A stretch of DNA of 64,000 nucleotides, from contig OY783196.1 in NCBI GenBank assembly GCA_963678675.1, positions 22,670,827-22,734,826 on the forward strand, written 5' to 3'. The notes under the pieces are model-generated. The model was not told the origin of the DNA and ran no database searches. It saw only the letters and a program-made list of their open reading frames with translations. This document shows, in pieces, positions 1 to 12,056 of this stretch; positions within the stretch are counted from its first letter, which is position 1, and the number at the start of each line of letters is the position of its first letter. Both the position numbers and the translations under genes were made by a program. Source of the DNA: Xiphydria camelus (taxonomy: Eukaryota > Arthropoda > Insecta > Hymenoptera > Xiphydriidae).

Positions 1-43
1 TTTTTCGAACCGTTTCTTCTCCGTATATTATCGAATCTGTATG

Positions 44-345
44 CACGGAGAAAAAGGGTTTTGCAGTCTCAGAAAAATTAAGTTTTGCCGAGAACTTTTT
101 GCCATCACGACGAGAGTATTATTTGTGACAGCAAAATGTATGTCCAATGATAGCAAATTTAAGTGTAATCGCAGTGAAATTTTTTTCAGTAAAAATATTT
201 GCTATCTCGGTAAATATTTTTACCATTATTCTCGACATATCTTTTGTCGCGACAGAAAATACTTTTGTCATGAAAGCAAAATATTCTCAGGGAAATTCAG
301 TTTTGCCGAGACTGCAAAATCATTTTTTTCCGTGTACGGATTACA
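44..345. repeat. Degenerate quasi-palindromic repeat
   Basis: The stretch reads as a diverged inverted repeat. TTTTGCAGTCTC near 60-71 is mirrored by GAGACTGCAAAAT near 308-320, and a CACGGA-type motif lies outside each arm (about 44 and 330). The interior repeats variants of TTTTGCCGAGA, GACAGCAAAAT and TTGCTATCTCGG. The two overlapping short reading frames here resemble no known protein and follow from the AT-rich repeat. It is probably an old inverted-repeat transposon relic, and no target duplication is evident. Confidence 0.35.
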
Positions 346-1251
346 AATTAAATCTAAAAATATGAATATTTTTTTACGTCAAGACAGAAAGTTTCCACAC
401 GCAACGTCGAATGGCGCTCGATCTCCGGCGTTTCCACCTCGTATAACGCCCATTACGAGTTTTCCGAGGTATTCGCACACATAGTTAGGCGTGTAAGTAG
501 GTGTAAGACCTCTCTCGAATTCACTCCTCAACCCGTCCCTTTATACACCGAGGATCCACGGCCTATAACCGAAATCTCAAACGGCGTCGTAAAGCGAACG
601 CTTCGCACCGAACGTATATATACATGTATTTCCCTCGTATAGCTTCTGGAAGAAATAGAAAAACAAGGATGCGGGAGATAAACAAGGAAAACCGCGCGCG
701 CGTGGCTGACATTCGGGCGAGCGTTAAGTTTCGGGTTCCTTCCGCTCTGGGGAATTTTATCAGCCGACGAAGATAGCTCGGGGGTCGGGTTTGGTTGGGC
801 TAGGTCGGATGAGGTGAGGCAAGGTAAGAGATAAGACGAGACGGAGTTCGTCCGTCAATGCAGCGAAATTCCTTTTGCAATCTCTGAAGGAATCTTTGGT
901 ATTCCGGCCGCTTCCCTCGTCTCCTCCTCCTCACCCTTTGCTCGTTCCGGGTTGGTGTAGCAGGGCGCCCTCGCCCGGGAAAGGCACGAGAATTGATAAA
1001 GCAATAGTTTTATTTCACGCCGTGAGAGCGCGACGTATGGGGAACGTGCTGAATGTATCGGCAATCGGGATTCAGGACAAATGACGCGGCGATTGCGTTC
1101 CGACGCTCGGTCCCTACACTTGCATCGCGCGTCTCGTTGGTCGTTTTCCCGTAGAATAGGGTGTCTAGCGATTAGGGATGATACATTTCCATGATTTCCA
1201 GGTGAGATTTCTGTACTTTTCTATGATCGTAAGTATCTATGATTTTTTAAG
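346..1251. other. Non-coding stretch, no gene seen
   Basis: AT-rich DNA passes into GC-rich, CpG-rich DNA. The open frames are short, overlap on both strands and have no recognisable domain. From about 1160 the text becomes CCATGATTTCC-like, and similar text recurs near 2690-2800. This suggests that the inverted-repeat elements between those points sit inside, or beside, an older repeat. Confidence 0.4.
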
Positions 1252-1831
1252 TACAGGGTTATGACAAAAGAATCATCAGGTTTTTAAAATATATATTTCA
1301 GAAAGTATTACAGATATAATAGTAAATGACATGTCAACAGAAAGAGAAAATATTCAAGTTTTTGAGCATATCATTACAAAGGTTCGACGTGGGCTCCTCG
1401 CATCATACGGTATCTAAGCGAGGCACTCCCTCACCGTTGGATTGGCCGATGTGCTGAACAAGATTTGATATTGCTCGCATGGCCTCCCAGGTCCTCCGAT
1501 CTTACCCCATACGATTTTTTTCTTTAGGGGTGCATTAAAGATAAGGTTTACGTACCACCATTGCCAACAATACTGGATGAACTCCGAGAACGCATTACGA
1601 CTGCTGTTAAAAGTATCGATCGACATACATTGCAGCGTGTATGGACCGAACTGACTATCGTTTGGACGTATGTCGTGTGACGCAAGGAGCCCACATCGAA
1701 CATTTGTAATGATATGCTCAAAAGCTTGAATATTTTCCCTTCCTATTGACATGTTATTTACTATTATATCTATAATACTTTCTGAAATATATATTTTAAA
1801 AACCCGATGATTCTTTTTTAGTAACCCTGTA
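1252..1831. mobile_element. Deletion-derivative Tc1/mariner-type element, ~150-bp inverted repeats
   Basis: The element starts TACAGGGTT and ends AACCCTGTA. Its first ~150 bases are repeated in inverse orientation at the right end with scattered differences; both arms carry an AAAATATATATTTCAGAAAG-like block and a TTGAGCATATCATTACAAA-like block. Between the arms is a fragment of a DDE transposase (annotated separately). The layout is that of a transposon that lost most of its gene by internal deletion while its termini were kept or duplicated. The terminal TA fits TA target use by the Tc1/mariner superfamily. The family name is not determined. Confidence 0.8.
1435..1680 (+). pseudogene. DDE transposase C-terminal fragment (IS630/Tc1/mariner superfamily)
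   Basis: The + strand frame reads RWIGR..., then WPPRSSDLTPYDFFL, a stop, GCIKDKVYVPPLPT..., ELRERITTAVKSIDRHTLQRVW, ending TYVV and TGA. The W-P-x-R-S-x-D-L-T-P-x-D-F-F-L-W-G pattern is the hallmark around the last catalytic acidic residue in insect DDE_3-type transposases, often found with DUF4817 proteins. Here the Trp codon after FFL is TAG, a nonsense change. Only about 80 codons remain; the N-terminal helix-turn-helix and the first two catalytic residues are missing. It cannot encode a working transposase. The assignment rests on motif recognition, not on a search. Confidence 0.75.
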
Positions 1832-1857
1832 TATACCTAAATACAGGGTTACTACTA

Positions 1858-2238
1858 TACAGGGTGTAACAAAATAAGTGTAAAACATTTCAGGGGGTGA
1901 TTCCTCATCGAAAAAGGGATAGGGTCTTTCATATAAAGAAACTTCATTTGAGCATCCCTTGCGTTGCGTTTTCCACTCCTTACAACCATGGGGTAAACCA
2001 AATAAATTACTGGCTAAGTGTCTTTTTGATAGTAGAAAATGTCACGTTAATTTCAATTTTGTAACTTTTTTAGTGTTTGTGAAAAAAATTGTAAAACAAA
2101 TTTTATTTACCCCCTTTAAGGGGCTGTATCTTAACAAGGGATGCTCAAATGAAGTTTCTTTATATGAAAGACCCTATCCCTTTTTCGATGAGGAATCACC
2201 CCCTGAAATGTTTTACACTTATTTTGTTACACCCTGTA
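1858..2238. mobile_element. MITE with perfect 103-bp terminal inverted repeats
   Basis: Bases 1858-1960 and 2136-2238 are exact reverse complements as far as I can align by eye. The element begins TACAGGGTGTAACAAAATAA and is flanked by TA on both sides. The 175-bp core has no coding potential and holds the text TTTAAGGGGCTGTATCTT. Identical arms suggest recent insertion or arm homogenisation. It lies 26 bp from the 580-bp element on its left, and a stray TACAGGGTT lies between them. Confidence 0.85.
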
Positions 2239-2240
2239 TA

Positions 2241-5200
2241 ATAGAATTTTCTACTTCTTGTGTGTGTTTCAATAATACCAGCAGCAATTCTCATCGTTTC
2301 TTGCCATTGATCTCATTTGCGGGAATTAATGCGAAGCTTAACGACCGCACTTCTAATGTATTCGCCATCCAGAGATCATATGAATTTTATTATAATTATA
2401 GTGGAAATCCAAGAATGTAGGCTCCTAGAAATTTGGACCTCCCCTACTTTCGTGCCTCCTTGCCGGTTACTCTGTTGGCATTCAAACAAGGGGCACGATA
2501 GTTGGGACGGCATACTGCAGCATACACACTTCTAATTATACCGAAGATGGCTGCGTGTACTGAAAGCATACATACGTGCAGTGTTACTACCATTCTTGAG
2601 TCATGCCTACGAGTGCGGACTTAGAAAGGTAGTCCCGACGGTGCCCAAATTCTTGGATCCCTACTGTAATAATATTTTCCATAGTTCCATAATATTTTCA
2701 TACTTTCAAACAATCCCGTGACATTCCCATAATATTTCCATATTCAAAAAAAAATCCATGATATTTTCATGACTTATGATTTCCATGATCGTTAAATACT
2801 CTGAAAAAATTATCACGACGCCGGAATTAATCCAGACGCTCGTCCGAGCCTTTACGAGTATTTCTACTGGATGCAAGAGAAATCGCTTTTGTTGCACAGT
2901 ATTTCCCGCGTACTTGTTCATGGCGAATCGTGTTTATCTATATCTAGATACACATATCGGATATCGTAGTTCTATCGGTAAATGCACATGTTATACGAGT
3001 GTATTCAACTCTGAAAAATGAGAAAAACAAAACAAAACAAAACTGTTATGTCAAATAGGCCGTATTTTATTACCTCGGTAAGAGTATTGCTGTATCAGTC
3101 TTGTTAAGCAATTAGCTATTACCAATAGATGAAAGGAAGACGTAAAGAATCAGGACTACTGCCTTAATTGGTCGAGAGATTTTGGTTTTTATCTTTTTTC
3201 TTGACTAATTAGTACTGCCTATCTTACATCTTATATAAATTGTGCGTGTTCACCCTTATCGTCGCTAAATTACATCGACATATGCCATTAAACAAAGCGA
3301 TTTAAAATAAAGCAAGAGATATAAAAGCATTAATTGGACGATCAAACTATACCTGCGCTAATTGTCAATTAACGAATTACATAAACGTGATTAGTGATTT
3401 ACCAATATAGTAGTCCATATAGTTTAGACGGGTTATATGTACACTTACACTTTATAGGTTCTACACTTATCTACTTTATATAACGATGAAACGAAAGTAC
3501 GTCTTTATCAATTGTATTTATGAACAATCATTCTCCTGTTGTATCGATATTTAATATATAAGATAATGAACAATTCGTATTCGTATCAATAAACATTTCG
3601 GTGTATTTATACGTTTAACAGATAAATTTCCAAAAATTAGCGAAAATTGAAAGCTATTAATGCTGCGAAACGGTTCGAGAACACGGCGCGAAATCAACTG
3701 CATTCAAGATTGCAAACAAACGCGCTTGGAGAGTCTCGCGAGAAATAAAAGATTCCACATTTTTCAATTTTCGCAGAAACACCCGGCCTCATTTCCGACG
3801 CATGCAATATCGCATCGCACCGCTCGCGCAATATTCTCCTTATTAAAAACGATTCCGTTCCCGCGCTGCTCCCATAATCGAGCGATTTCGTTACAAATGG
3901 AATTCTGACGCAACGCTAATTCCCCGTGCAATTGCCATTTACCCTTCGCGAACGATTTCATAAAGGTGTACCTACCTACATACACGCGTATTAATCCTAA
4001 CGTCGCTCGTGTCACAGCGTCGTCGTAATCGTGTCCAGCGCTCTTTGTACCGACGCAGCTGCGGGACCACGGTTCGTCCGGTCTTTCGGGAAGGTTCTAA
4101 AGAAGTTACGTCAATTCTCCTCGTGCCTGTAAACCGGCCGGGTTAATTGTAAAGCGGATAGGGCAAACACTTCGGAAGAACCCGTGAGACGATCGGGTGC
4201 GCGGAGAAACGAGAGAGGACGCGGGCACTTTCTCCGGCGTCACGAGACCACGCGGAGGCTGCGCGGCAGCTGCGGAATGTTTCCGGGCGACGTACCTCGG
4301 CGCTATCGACGCGCGCGGCGATCGGCTCCGCGGTCGACGATGCGAGGCGAAATCGGAGAGACGAAGACGCGCTAAGGCGCGACCGGGCCAAGTCGCTCGT
4401 GGGATCCTCCGTTCTATCGAGCCTCGCGCGAGTTGCATAAGTAAAAGCGTGATTACCCCGGCGAGCTATAAGATCGTTAGTCCGCGCACGCGTGACGGAC
4501 GTTCCGGGCGTTATCTCGCCGGTTGAATAACGTGTCCGATTTCACGCTCCGGTTTTTCGCGGGCGGACAAAAGATTCATTCACGGGCGCCGATCGCTCGT
4601 GCCCACCGAGCGACGAAGAGCTCGTGGTACGACGATTACTGTTACGGTCATTAGTCGACTGTCGGCCGGGATAATTATAAAGGCGGCTCTTTTCGGGAGA
4701 CTATCGAGGCGGTTTATCCGCCTCGACTCGCGATGGACGCACGTGCATCTACGTGGATTAGGTGCAGCGCGTACCTATATAGACGCGCGCATATACATAC
4801 CTATATGGTGGCTATATACGAGAAGGATCAGAGCACCCGCCGCGTCGATCCGATATAATCGCGTTTCACACCATCGCTCGAATATAAAGGGCGGCGAGTA
4901 GAGGGTAAGAAAAAAGCGAGGTTGCGACTGTTATTTAACTCGCTTCGGATGTGATCTAATTCGGTGGAGCGTCGGAGGATCGTCGCGTATTTGGGTCGAG
5001 TCCGTCGTATGTGGGCCACGAAAGGGCCTCCGGCAGTGTGTCGGAGACCTCTCCGAGCGAGGCTCGCCAATAAGAAAGTGGTCCACACGCGAGGTGGGGC
5101 CACGAATGAAGGATTCGAGACTGTCACCGATCTCATCGTCTTAAGACGCGTATACTTATGGCACGTGCGTGATGAGTCGCGAATTCTTCCGCGTAAAAGT

Positions 5201-5365
5201 CTGCAATTGGCGCGTGTGTAGGATAAGGTTTTCGTCGATGGACCACTTTGGATTTGGACATCGATGGACCACTTCGATTTGATCGAGCTATGATCAGAGT
5301 GCTTTATCTTCCATCGTGAGATAAAAGGTGCAACGACTAGCTGGTACGTGTACTCAAGAACAACG
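2241..5365. other. Gene-free stretch, AT-rich then CpG-rich
   Basis: 2241-3650 is AT-rich; short phrases such as CCATAATATTTCCAT around 2690-2790 suggest an old repeat. From about 3900 to 5200 the DNA is strongly CpG-rich, with overlapping short open frames on both strands that look like compositional artefacts. No splice-framed exon, TATA-plus-ATG arrangement or RNA gene could be supported. Confidence 0.4.
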
Positions 5366-5475
5366 GATTTGTCCGATTCACTGACGAATCGACGAAATTT
5401 AAGATCGGGTAGAATTATTTTTTTCGACCAATTACGAGTCTCAAAATTCGTCGATTCGTCAGCGGGTTGGACAGA
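5366..5475. repeat. Short inverted repeat (hairpin)
   Basis: GACGAATCGACGAAATTT near 5382-5399 is mirrored by AAAATTCGTCGATTCGTC near 5443-5460. Partial complementarity continues outward (TTTGTCC against GGACAGA). The arms are about 32 bases and the loop about 43. It could be a small MITE remnant. Confidence 0.6.
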
Positions 5476-7790
5476 TTCACTGTCCTGGGGTATATAATTA
5501 TTTAGAAATCAGATTTCGATATTGAAATGTTGAAATAAAAAAAATCGCAGACATCATCTACCGAATATCCCGGCCTCCTTTGGCCTTGACAATGAAGCGG
5601 GTAAAATAGATAATACAAAACTACTATGATGAGTATTGTAGGAAATCCACTCATTTATTTATTTAATTAAGAGAAAAGCAAGAACACGAACGCGGCCACG
5701 CAAAAAAACGGTCACGCTTTCCTTCGCTCTCATATGCCACAAACTGTAACAAAAATTTATGTTTATAATAGGTATACTTTTATATAATGTTTTTTTTTTC
5801 AATAAGTGATTATGAGAATAAATATACTCCTTAATTATAAAAATTAATACATTTCCTTTCGAAATGTCCTTTATATATTTCATAACAGAATATATTAGTT
5901 TTCATAATCACACATTGGATAAGCTTTATATAGAATTTTTAATTTAATACAAATTTCTTTACAGTGTGTGCAAAAGCAGATCATCATGCGAGGTGCTTAC
6001 GCGATTCGGCGTATGAACTCGAGAGCCGTTGCTACTCCAATATTTTAATATAACGGAGCATGATCTAAAACAATTCTTCCGGCGCTCGATTCAAGTCGAG
6101 CAAGAAACCAGACATTCGGATAAAAATAACACATTCATTCGAACGATTCGTATTTGAATTCCGATCTCCCCATTTTCCCACGGGAAAGAATATCCGAAAA
6201 GGGAACGTGACGACAGTTCACGGCACGTGGTAATTTATCAAAATCGTTACAAAACGCCAGCTGCGATGTATCATACCTGAAGCCGCGTCGCTCCAATCCC
6301 GGCAACGTGCGCGCTCGCGGTCCTTCGATGGCCAGGCTTGCCTGCGTGTCTGCGAACACATTCAGTATAAAGGGTCTCATGAATCATCGAAACTCGATTT
6401 CGTAACGAGTTCCGTATGTCGGTTAATCAATCTTACGAAGGCGCACTCGGTCATGTAAGTGAAGTAGCGGGAGAGAGCGACGCGCCCGTATCTCGGTGCA
6501 GAGATCATGAAACGTGGCCTCCATCATAAATTCCGTATATACCATACGCGCGCCATGCATATTCAGGTCCGGAGAGTCGTCTACATTACAATTTATAATC
6601 GGGCGTAGGTACGCCTGACGCGCGCGCATATGACACGCGTGGGTACGTACGGGACGATCTCGCTCGACGTCGCGATCGGCCGTCGACGGTATGTACCGCC
6701 GATTTCGCGCTATGCCCCTTTGGTTCCGTTTCGCCGTTACTTTCTAGAGAGACGAAAGCACCTCTCCTCGTCGCACCCGATTTGACGCGGAGATCGCGCC
6801 GGGCGAGATGGAATCGTTCCTCTTACGATCCGTATCGTCGCCCGTTTGTCGCTTTCTCGATGTCACGCGCGCGCGCGGGACAACGTATTCGATTCTAGAT
6901 TACCGTGAAGTTCGACAGAACGATCGACGCGAAGCGGCCGCGCTCGGAGAGCGTACATACACGTGCAGGTGTACATACCCGACGTATACCGGGGCACGTG
7001 TACGTGTCCGATTCGTATGTATACCCTTTCGGTACATATGTATCTAAATACGTATCCACTTCGGGTCGCCTCGCTCTACGTATATCCACGCGCACATGCG
7101 AGGCGCGGTGGGTCTCGACGACGAAATTTCTCCAATACGAAATTCCGGATTTCTAATAGCGCGCGCGCGTCCTGACTTCTTTCTCGCGAGAAGGAACACC
7201 AAGAAAACGGCGCGCATCGTCGGCGTTTGTATGGGAAGTAACGCGAAAGTGTAACGAACGCGAGTGTTTTCAGAATTGTACCTTTCCCCGAGCGCCGTCC
7301 GAAGTCGTTGCGCCTTTACGAAATCGTCGAGAGAGGAAGCGCAGCGCGCGTCGGATGTATCGCGACGAAACGTAATCGCGTAGCCGGTAGGGAAGTCTGG
7401 TTCGTCGTGCCGCGGTATAGAAAGTGCAACTTGCATCGGTCCGCGCGAATGTGGTCGCCATGTGCAGGCGGACACGGTGTACGAGGCGTGTACACGCGGC
7501 CGTGGAGTATAGCCAGCGGCTATCCGTAACGCGCAACGCAAGTTCAAGAGACAAGGACGCTTTCACGCGAGAGAACCGGCGCGTGGATGCCTGTACGCCG
7601 CCTCTTCCTTCCCGGTTCTCTTTCGTCCCGCGAGGCGCGCGTTCTCGGATAGCCGCGGGCGAGACGCGCCTCTCTTCAATGAGGATCGGTAAACTCGTTC
7701 GGCTCCCGACGAAACGAGGTGTCCGAAAGAGGAGAGAGTGCGTAGGTACACCTCGCGCCCACTTGCGCGCACCGTCATCGGTATACTTTA
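5476..7790. other. Gene-free stretch
   Basis: 5480-5950 is AT-rich. 6000-7790 is CpG-rich with Arg-rich overlapping frames on both strands, the pattern expected of CpG-rich non-coding DNA. Nothing here could be tied to a protein family. Confidence 0.4.
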
Positions 7791-8267
7791 TACGGGGTGG
7801 GGCATTTCAATTGAGACGCATGGATATCTGTAGAACGATTAACGCATTTTAGAAAAAAAACATGTTTTTTATACAACTTACTTGCTTTAGAGGGGGAAAG
7901 AGAGAACTGTGTTAAATTTCTTATTTGGTAGACGTTTTCAAGGCCGTTTTAAGACGAACGTTTTTTTCTTTAAATGGAAAAAAATAAATAAATAAAAATC
8001 CTTTTTACGTGTAGATTAGAAATTTGTTGAAAACAAATATAGGCTTCTATTTAAAGAAAAAAGGTTTACCTTAAAATTGCCTTGGAAACGTCTACTTGAT
8101 GAAAAATAAAACATACAGTTCTCTTTCCCTCTTTAACCTTTAGAGGACGGAGATTTTTTAAAAATAGTTTGTGTTCAATGGTTAAAGCAAATAACTTTTT
8201 GAAGAAACATTATTGTTTCTAAAATGCGTTATTTTACAGTGTCTCAATTTAAATGCCTCGCCCCGTA
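7791..8267. mobile_element. Foldback element with ~190-bp imperfect arms
   Basis: The left end TACGGGGTGGGGCATTT and the right end AAATGCCTCGCCCCGTA are inverse of each other. Complementarity continues inward through CAATTGAGAC, AACGCATTTTAGAAA, GGAAAGAGAGAACTGT, TAGACGTTTTCAAGG and TTTTTTCTTTAAATGG. The outermost TA on each side can be read as a TA target duplication, putting the element proper at about 7793-8265. There is no open frame of note, so it is a non-autonomous foldback/MITE. Confidence 0.75.
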
Positions 8268-9518
8268 TTCGTATAGAAGAGGAGGAAAGAAAAGACGGGC
8301 GCGGGAGTAACGATCTCGTCCGCGTGGTCGATCCGAAAACGAGTGTCCCTTGCGCGTCACGGATCCACGCTCGATTCCCTCGGGAGAAACGAGGCTGTCC
8401 GCGTCGATCCCTCTCCCCTGGATTTACAATTCCAATGAAGTGTCGACGCTCCCGCGCTGCGGCGCGATTTCGCGTCTGATCGCGGTGCATGCTGCGGTCA
8501 GCTCTTATACCATTCTCGGCCAACGGCTATTCTTCGCCCGTCGAACGTCGCGCGACGGGGCTTCTTTATTATCCGCGCGGAGAAGCGAGCGAACTGACCG
8601 GTCCAGCGTGCGTACCACGGATACGGTGCACCGCTGCGACCGCCGCCTGTCCGGTCGCCGAACACGAGACTGACAGGCGGTTACGCTACACCGTACCCAA
8701 AGCCACGTCGAGTACGCGCAGGGGCACTGTCGAGATATCGAGTGGTTGATCCCTTTCTCGTGCAGGCGGTGCCGCGGTCCTATCCCCTGGGAATTACTCG
8801 GTAGCCTGTCGCGTGTCGGATCCGAAGAACCCAGAAAATTTACAAGTCGTTCGTCAGAGTGGCTGTAACGATCGCTGGGCGTTTTGGTCGCGACGTTCTT
8901 TCCGTCTCGTCTTGACGTAATAAGAACGCGTAGAACGGGGTTTATGGACGTGTCATCGGGATATAGCGAGTCCTACATATAAGATACCGCGTAAGACGCG
9001 AGAAAGCGGATCTTGGATTAATCGAGACTTTTACAGCTCGTCGTTTTGAATTATACAGAAATGTTTACGTGGGACAGCCGCGCCTGACACACAGCGAATG
9101 AAGTCGTCATTGGATTACAATTGAATTGAATTGCGATGAATTGAATTGATTTCATGATCGGAGTACAACACGGCGACGAAAATGCATGCGTGTCAGTGGC
9201 AGAAATATTGTTGTAGCCCCCCCCCCCCCCCCGCCCCGCCGCAGTGTTAATAATTCCTACATTTTCGAATCATTCTCGTTTCTAAATAAAGAATGTTTCG
9301 CCGATGAACAATGGCTTTCCTGATAAAGGAGACCGTAATATTGTCACACGCGGTCTTCGTTTTGTAAATAAATGTTTCTTCAATTAAAACATAATTTCAA
9401 AAAAGTTCCTAGCACCCCCAGAACGAATGAATCATTAATTACTGGATTACACAGTTTACCGTAAAAAACCGAGACCACGTGTAACAATTTGATCGTCTCC
9501 TTTACCGAAAAAACCATA
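8268..9518. other. Gene-free stretch with poly-C tract
   Basis: CpG-rich to about 8950, then mixed composition. It contains an uninterrupted run of 16 C at 9217-9232 followed by GCCCCGCC. No coding feature is supported. Confidence 0.4.
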
Positions 9519-9764
9519 CTCCGAGATAAACCTAACTAGTCAATTTAACGAAAATCCTAGAGACCATAACTAAATCATTTGGTGAAACATGGATTCTCCA
9601 TCTGCTTGGTTAAACTAACCATTTTCTGATTGGAATAACTAGACATGTATCTGATTAGAATAACTTGATATTTCATCCAACTTACTAGTATTTTGGTTAG
9701 AATAACTAAACTCACCTAACCAGATGCGTTTTATCATTTAATCCCAGTTATTTTTCTCGGTGTA
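9519..9764. mobile_element. MITE, copy 1 of the family also seen at 59048
   Basis: It aligns along its length with 59048-59283. Shared blocks are AAAATCCT(A/G)GAGAC, TTTGGTGAAA-ATGGATTCTC, AGTATTTTG(G/A)TTRGAATAACTAAA and AGATGCGTTTT(A/G)TCATTT. The right end TTTTTCTCGGTGTA is the inverse of an ACACTGAGAAAAA-type terminus; the left end is more degraded. No coding capacity. Confidence 0.7.
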
Positions 9765-11640
9765 TTTCATCGGTGAAATCATTTTTATTTCGAAATGAGA
9801 ATCGATCTAAATTCTCGCCAACACCACGTGATGTTCACTATCCAGATAGACTCTGTATGTAAGAGTGTTGGTCTTCACCAATTTTGATAGGATCCTTCAT
9901 CTTTTCTACTATAATATACATATGCGATATCCTCGGCATATATAGGTCATCGATTGGTTTGGAAAATCTTTGAAACAATATCACACGGTGTTGCGTCGAC
10001 CGTGAGCACAGGCGCGCGGGACACGTTCGAGGGTATATCATAAACGGAGTGGCCAACCACGCCGCTGACGAAGGCGGTCGAAGCGGGGACGTGGGGCGAA
10101 GAGCCTTGACCACCATGAGGAAGGAGACGACGCAGGTGGCTCTCTTCGTTCGACTCGGCTGGTACGATCTCGGCTCGGCTCTCGTCGAGAGGCCTTTGCT
10201 CCCACGCTCGGATACTCAGGCTCTCGGGAGAAAGTGCACCGCGATCGGACGGTCCTGAAGATGCCTACTCGGAGGAATGTATGTTAATGACCCGCGTTTA
10301 AGCTCACGCCGAGAGTGCTCGCGGGAGAAAAGTCGCCGGCTTGTACGCCTCGCGCCTCTAATTGGCCGTAAAGCCGTTCCGAGAATCGAAATTCTCGAGG
10401 AAACGCCGAAGAAAACGCGCGCGGTCGAGATAGTCATGGAACGAGGGATGGAAAATAGATGCGGACGGCACTTATCGTTGTTTTGAAAGGCGGAAATTTT
10501 CCAGTAACAAATTCAACGAGAAATGGTGGAGCATAATCTAAAATGTGAAAGGAATGAGACAATTAAGAACGGAGGATGTGAAAATGAGAGATGTACGTTA
10601 AAAGATAAGATGAGAAGGGAAATTACGAAAAAAAAAATTAAGCAAATAATTAAACTAATTGTATTTGCCCTCGAAGACAAATGGACGAGCTAAGCGTTTA
10701 CTCGTTCTGGATTTCGAGCCCCTTAAAGGTATGATAATGATGAAACGGAGATACGTCGAGGGGCTAAAGAATTGCCGCGAGATTAACTTAAAAGTAAAAC
10801 GATAATGAAAAAGAGGGACGAAAGTGGAACGAAGAATAACGAAATGAGGAAGGAAAGGGAAGATCGAAAAAATCGAGTCGCCGAGTGGAAGGACAATTCG
10901 AGTGAATTTTCAGTTGATCATCGAGAAATAAATAAATTGCCGGAGCCAAAACGAAGACAATTGACAATTTAACCGGAGTCGTTTTTCCATCCAGTGATCA
11001 GCGGCATCTCTGATGCAGTCTTGTGCATATTGTCGCAGCTACTGCATCAACCTGCTTTTAAATACACGTTAGCGCTCGCGCTAATTGCCATTTGCACTGC
11101 ACCGCGCGAAAAATACGAACGGAACTTTTACTTTCCTTCCGCTTCCATGCGAGCGCCAAACGATCTGTGAATTTCGGGAGGAAAACCCGGATGAAAGAAA
11201 CGCTCAAACGTCAGGATGGTTAGCCGGGGAATGCAGTAGCACCGCGAGATTTCACTTGGTGAATCACTCGAACGGGCGGAGTCACGGTGAAAACACTGAC
11301 GTCAAGTTTAAATTGCAAATCGCAGTTCCGATTCCGTCTGTTCAAACGGGCGCGCGATACCAAAGGCATCCGACATCCGCCGATTGTGTTTATCCGCGTT
11401 CCCGGTGACTCAAGCGCGAGGGACGAATTGTCCGCCGCGTACCGTTCTGGATCCAGTTTTCGATCAGCTAAGGTTTTCACGGCATTCTTTTTACTATACA
11501 AGTATAATAAATTAATAAATAAAAAACTTGTTATTTTGTAATTGATAAATTGATTATTAGAGTTGAATTTGGCAGAAACAAATATATACGAAAATATGTC
11601 GCAAATTAAATAATTAATTACGTGTTTATGAAAACATACG
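9765..11640. other. Gene-free stretch, partly purine-skewed
   Basis: A mosaic of CpG-rich DNA (10000-10450, 11080-11450) and a strongly purine-skewed segment (about 10500-10900, runs of GA, AAA and GGA on the + strand). The open frames lack recognisable domains. Confidence 0.35.
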
Positions 11641-11759
11641 AGAGGGAGCAGTTTTCGATCACCCAATCATGCATGAACCCAGTTTACCAACAGGGGAAAA
11701 CGTCCATACGTGCAAAATGAAACAGAATTATTGAAATAATATAGATATTTTGTAGCTCA

Positions 11760-11765
11760 TTTATT
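11760..11765 (-). terminator. Candidate polyadenylation signal (- strand)
   Basis: AATAAA on the - strand, about 85 bases downstream of the lysine-rich exon's stop codon. It is common by chance in AT-rich DNA, so it gives only weak support to that exon. Confidence 0.25.
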
Positions 11766-11849
11766 GAATTTATCGATTGACATTAATATTCGAATAATAA
11801 CGTATTATATAATCTATGTAAGTAACAAACAATAATTACGTACAAAAAT

Positions 11850-12056
11850 TTAAAAAATTAACTTGTAACGGTTGCCTTTTTTTAAACTTCTGAAGCTTTT
11901 AGAACCTCTTTTGCAACTTTTCCTCTTACTTTTCTTTTTCTTCTCATCTTTCTCTTTTTTAATTCTCATTTTTTCTAGCCTAGCATTCTTCCTGAGCTGC
12001 TTTTCTTCTACTACTTTCCGTTTCTTTTCAAGAACTTTATGGTGATACGCTCTCCA
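11850..12056 (-). CDS. Lysine-rich terminal exon, unrecognised (possible transposon gene)
   Basis: Read on the - strand, an acceptor-like AATTATTTTAG ends at 12057. The exon then stays open for 68 codons to TAA at 11850-11852. A stop lies in frame directly upstream, so this is either an internal-to-terminal exon or chance. The product begins WRAYHHKVLEKKRKVVEEKQ and is dominated by Lys, Arg and Glu, with a predicted basic coiled-coil character and a KKKKSKRKSCKRG stretch suited to nucleic-acid binding or nuclear targeting. An AATAAA on the - strand (11760-11765) lies about 85 bases past the stop. No upstream exon could be identified. A basic C-terminal tail of this kind is common in pogo/CENP-B-like and other transposases, but that is a guess. 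It could also be a chance A-rich open frame. Confidence 0.3.
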   Translation of the reverse strand, partial: WRAYHHKVLEKKRKVVEEKQLRKNARLEKMRIKKEKDEKKKKSKRKSCKRGSKSFRSLKKGNRYKLIF

